Shown in pieces: positions 25,701 to 28,176 of a stretch of DNA of 28,176 nucleotides. The stretch lies in assembly GCA_009746045.1 (NCBI GenBank), contig RPFO01001487.1:1-28176 (forward strand). Direction: 5' to 3'. A program made the position numbers and the translations under genes. A model generated the notes under the pieces. That model had not been told where the DNA came from and searched no databases. It worked only from the letters and a program-made list of their open reading frames with translations. Position 1 is the first letter of the stretch. Every line of letters begins with the position of its first letter. The DNA comes from Mesostigma viride. Lineage: Eukaryota > Streptophyta > Mesostigmatophyceae > Mesostigmatales > Mesostigmataceae.

Positions 25701-28176
25701 GGCCCCCAACTTGTCAACTACTTAACTACGATCGTGTTGCGCAAGGGAGAAACCCGAACATCCTGACATCGCCGCGGGCGCCGTACCGTACGGCCTGATC
25801 GCACCCCCACGAACGAGGGCAAATCCTGAAATCCTGCGGAGCCGCGAGTAACGGCCCGTAACCGCTAGTCTGAACGCCGTCACACCCTCCTAAGATCGAG
25901 TCTTACCTATTCTGAACAGAAGCTGAATTCAGCAAAATGCGCAAGAAATGCCGGGGGGCATATACGGCTGGGAGGAAGAGTTTATACACGAAGGATCTCT
26001 CTCCAAACAAAATACTAGAAATACTAAGGGTTCAGACTGAACGGGAAATTTCGACTGTTCAGACTGAACGAGAAGTGTGCGGAAAATTTAGTTCGAACCC
26101 TATTTTGAACGGTTTGTCGGTTAAATTTTCGGTTCGGCCTACTTCCCACGCAATTTTCGTGCCAATTTTAGCGGGATGACACAACTGAACGTGTTCAGAC
26201 GGGGAGCGTGGCAAAAAACGGCTAGAAACTGTGAAAAGCAGGGGGCTCAGCCCCAAAAACGGCCGTACGGAACCGAAATTTTTGGGCTCCCGCTGGCCCC
26301 CCCGCCTCGGCGCCCTCGGCCACTGCCCCTTCGCACTGCGCACCCCGCGTGGCGCCGGCGTTCCCGAGGACGCATCCCGCGGGTGTACGCGCCAATCGCC
26401 CGCTCAGGCGCCAAAAAGTCTGGGCCCCGCAGGGGCCCCCAACTTGTCAACTACTTAACTACGATCGTGTTGCGCAAGGGAGAAACCCGAACATCCTGAC
26501 ATCGCCGCGGGCGCCGTACCGTACGGCCTGATCGCACCCCACGAACGAGGGCAAATCCTGAAATCCTGCGGAGCCGCGAGTAACGGCCCGTAACCGCTAG
26601 TCTGAACGCCGTCACACCCTCCTAAGATCGAGTCTTACCTATTCTGAACAGAAGCTGAATTCAGCAAAATGCGCAAGAAATGCCGGGGGGCATATACGGC
26701 TGGGAGGAAGAGTTTATACACGAAGGATCTCTCTCCAAACAAAATACTAGAAATACTAAGGGTTCAGACTGAACGGGAAATTTCGACTGTTCAGACTGAA
26801 CGAGAAGTGTGCGGAAAATTTAGTTCGAACCCTATTTTGAACGGTTTGTCGGTTAAATTTTCGGTTCGGCCTACTTCCCACGCAATTTTCGTGCCAATTT
26901 TAGCGGGATGACACAACTGAACGTGTTCAGACGGGGAGCGTGGCAAAAAACGGCTAGAAACTGTGAAAAGCAGGGGGCTCAGCCCCAAAAACGGCCGTAC
27001 GGAACCGAAATTTTTGGGCTCCCGCTGGCCCCCCCGCCTCGGCGCCCTCGGCCACTGCCCCTTCGCACTGCGCACCCCGCGTGGCGCCGGCGTTCCCGAG
27101 GACGCATCCCGCGGGTGTACGCGCCAATCGCCCGCTCAGGCGCCAAAAAGTCTGGGCCCCGCAGGGGCCCCCAACTTGTCAACTACTTAACTACGATCGT
27201 GTTGCGCAAGGGAGAAACCCGAACATCCTGACATCGCCGCGGGCGCCGTACCGTACGGCCTGATCGCACCCCCACGAACGAGGGCAAATCCTGAAATCCT
27301 GCGGAGCCGCGAGTAACGGCCCGTAACCGCTAGTCTGAACGCCGTCACACCCTCCTAAGATCGAGTCTTACCTATTCTGAACAGAAGCTGAATTCAGCAA
27401 AATGCGCAAGAAATGCCGGGGGGCATATACGGCTGGGAGGAAGAGTTTATACACGAAGGATCTCTCTCCAAACAAAATACTAGAAATACTAAGGGTTCAG
27501 ACTGAACGGGAAATTTCGACTGTTCAGACTGAACGAGAAGTGTGCGGAAAATTTAGTTCGAACCCTATTTTGAACGGTTTGTCGGTTAAATTTTCGGTTC
27601 GGCCTACTTCCCACGCAATTTTCGTGCCAATTTTAGCGGGATGACACAACTGAACGTGTTCAGACGGGGAGCGTGGCAAAAAACGGCTAGAAACTGTGAA
27701 AAGCAGGGGGCTCAGCCCCAAAAACGGCCGTACGGAACCGAAATTTTTGGGCTCCCGCTGGCCCCCCCGCCTCGGCGCCCTCGGCCACTGCCCCTTCGCA
27801 CTGCGCACCCCGCGTGGCGCCGGCGTTCCCGAGGACGCATCCCGCGGGTGTACGCGCCAATCGCCCGCTCAGGCGCCAAAAAGTCTGGGCCCCGCAGGGG
27901 CCCCCAACTTGTCAACTACTTAACTACGATCGTGTTGCGCAAGGGAGAAACCCGAACATCCTGACATCGCCGCGGGCGCCGTACCGTACGGCCTGATCGC
28001 ACCCCACGAACGAGGGCAAATCCTGAAATCCTGCGGAGCCGCGAGTAACGGCCCGTAACCGCTAGTCTGAACGCCGTCACACCCTCCTAAGATCGAGTCT
28101 TACCTATTCTGAACAGAAGCTGAATTCAGCAAAATGCGCAAGAAATGCCGGGGCATATACGGCTGGGAGGAAGAGT
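22793..28176. repeat. Satellite units 9-16, type A (last one partial)
   Basis: Lengths 733, 732, 733, 733, 733, 732 and 733, then a partial unit of 255 bp. Small changes are in homopolymers: one G lost near 23757, one C lost near 26535 and near 28003, two G lost near 28151. The array continues past the window. Confidence 0.95.

Larger units (their letters stand above)
17033..28176. repeat. Satellite array of ~15.3 units (A: 732-733 bp; B: 687-696 bp)
   Basis: Head-to-tail units anchored on AACTACGATCGTGTTGCGCAA at 17051, 17784, 18517, 19249, 19982, 20669, 21402, 22098, 22793, 23526, 24258, 24991, 25724, 26457, 27189 and 27922. Order: A A A A B A B B, then eight A, the last cut by the window end. 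Type A copies seem identical apart from rare single-base changes, mostly in G or C runs. The left junction is at about 17033, where GATCAACTACTTAACTAC carries one extra 8-bp step. The half just after the anchor plus the AT-rich centre contain many GTTCAG/CTGAAC dyads; the other half is very GC-rich. Short frames recur in every copy with no conserved protein signal. It could be a subtelomeric, centromeric or rDNA-spacer-like satellite; I see no rRNA or tRNA in it. Confidence 0.95.

Noticed and set aside
17264-28176. Recurrent 60- to 137-aa frames in every satellite unit
   Set aside because: They overlap on both strands in most frames, change or break in type B units, and lack protein-like conservation. 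They persist only because the units are near-identical.
17033-28176. rRNA or 5S rRNA tandem genes
   Set aside because: None of the conserved rRNA stretches I can recall (5S box A/C, 28S core motifs) are present; a spacer-type relationship remains possible but unshown.
17033-28176. CRISPR array
   Set aside because: Units are ~700 bp with no short repeat plus unique spacer pattern, and the DNA is eukaryotic.

Overview
The window looks like nuclear DNA of a photosynthetic or related protist, most likely a green alga. It has no bacterial operon signals. It carries an interstitial (TTTAGGG)n tract of the plant/green-algal telomere type, broken LINE retrotransposons with TTAA-rich tails, and an 11-kb satellite array. 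The phylum is an inference and the species cannot be named.

Left part, 1-1257: a possible C-terminal scrap of a gene, then about 4.5 degenerate copies of a ~170-bp AT-rich tandem repeat. The repeat runs into the stop codon of the next gene.

Virus-derived block, 1248 to about 10,280 and perhaps to 11,200. Genes in order: a 1009-aa beta-rich, fibre-like protein (minus strand); a 175-aa coiled-coil/AT-hook protein; an A32/FtsK-type DNA-packaging ATPase whose last ~46 codons lie in another frame; a 164-aa AT-hook protein; a tyrosine recombinase; and a large primase-helicase (AEP primase, PrimPol/UL52-like zinc knuckle, D5N and SF3 helicase). This gene set is typical of polinton-like viruses and virophages: the primase-helicase would copy the DNA, the ATPase package it and the recombinase integrate it. 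No major capsid, penton or protease gene is visible, so the element is probably cut at its left end, degraded, or continues beyond the window. After the primase there is about 0.9 kb of non-coding DNA with direct and inverted copies of a ~60-bp module. Its CGTGGGA/TCCCACG core also occurs around the start of the primase gene.

Retroelement graveyard, 11,235-14,345: a telomere-like tract, a (TTAA)n microsatellite, a 5'-truncated LINE with a 13-bp target-site duplication, a second LINE relic (ORF1 and RT scraps) ending in the same kind of hairpin plus TTAA tail, and an oppositely oriented LINE relic with zinc-knuckle and restriction-like endonuclease remains. About 1.2 kb of mostly featureless DNA follows.

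Right part: an intact minus-strand RING/TRAF-type zinc-finger gene (15,628-16,545) with a coiled coil that has Cys every seventh residue, then from about 17,033 to the end a satellite of ~15.3 units. It has two unit types: A (732-733 bp, near-identical copies) and B (687-696 bp), in the order AAAA B A BB AAAAAAAA. The many ORFs inside the satellite are treated as non-coding.
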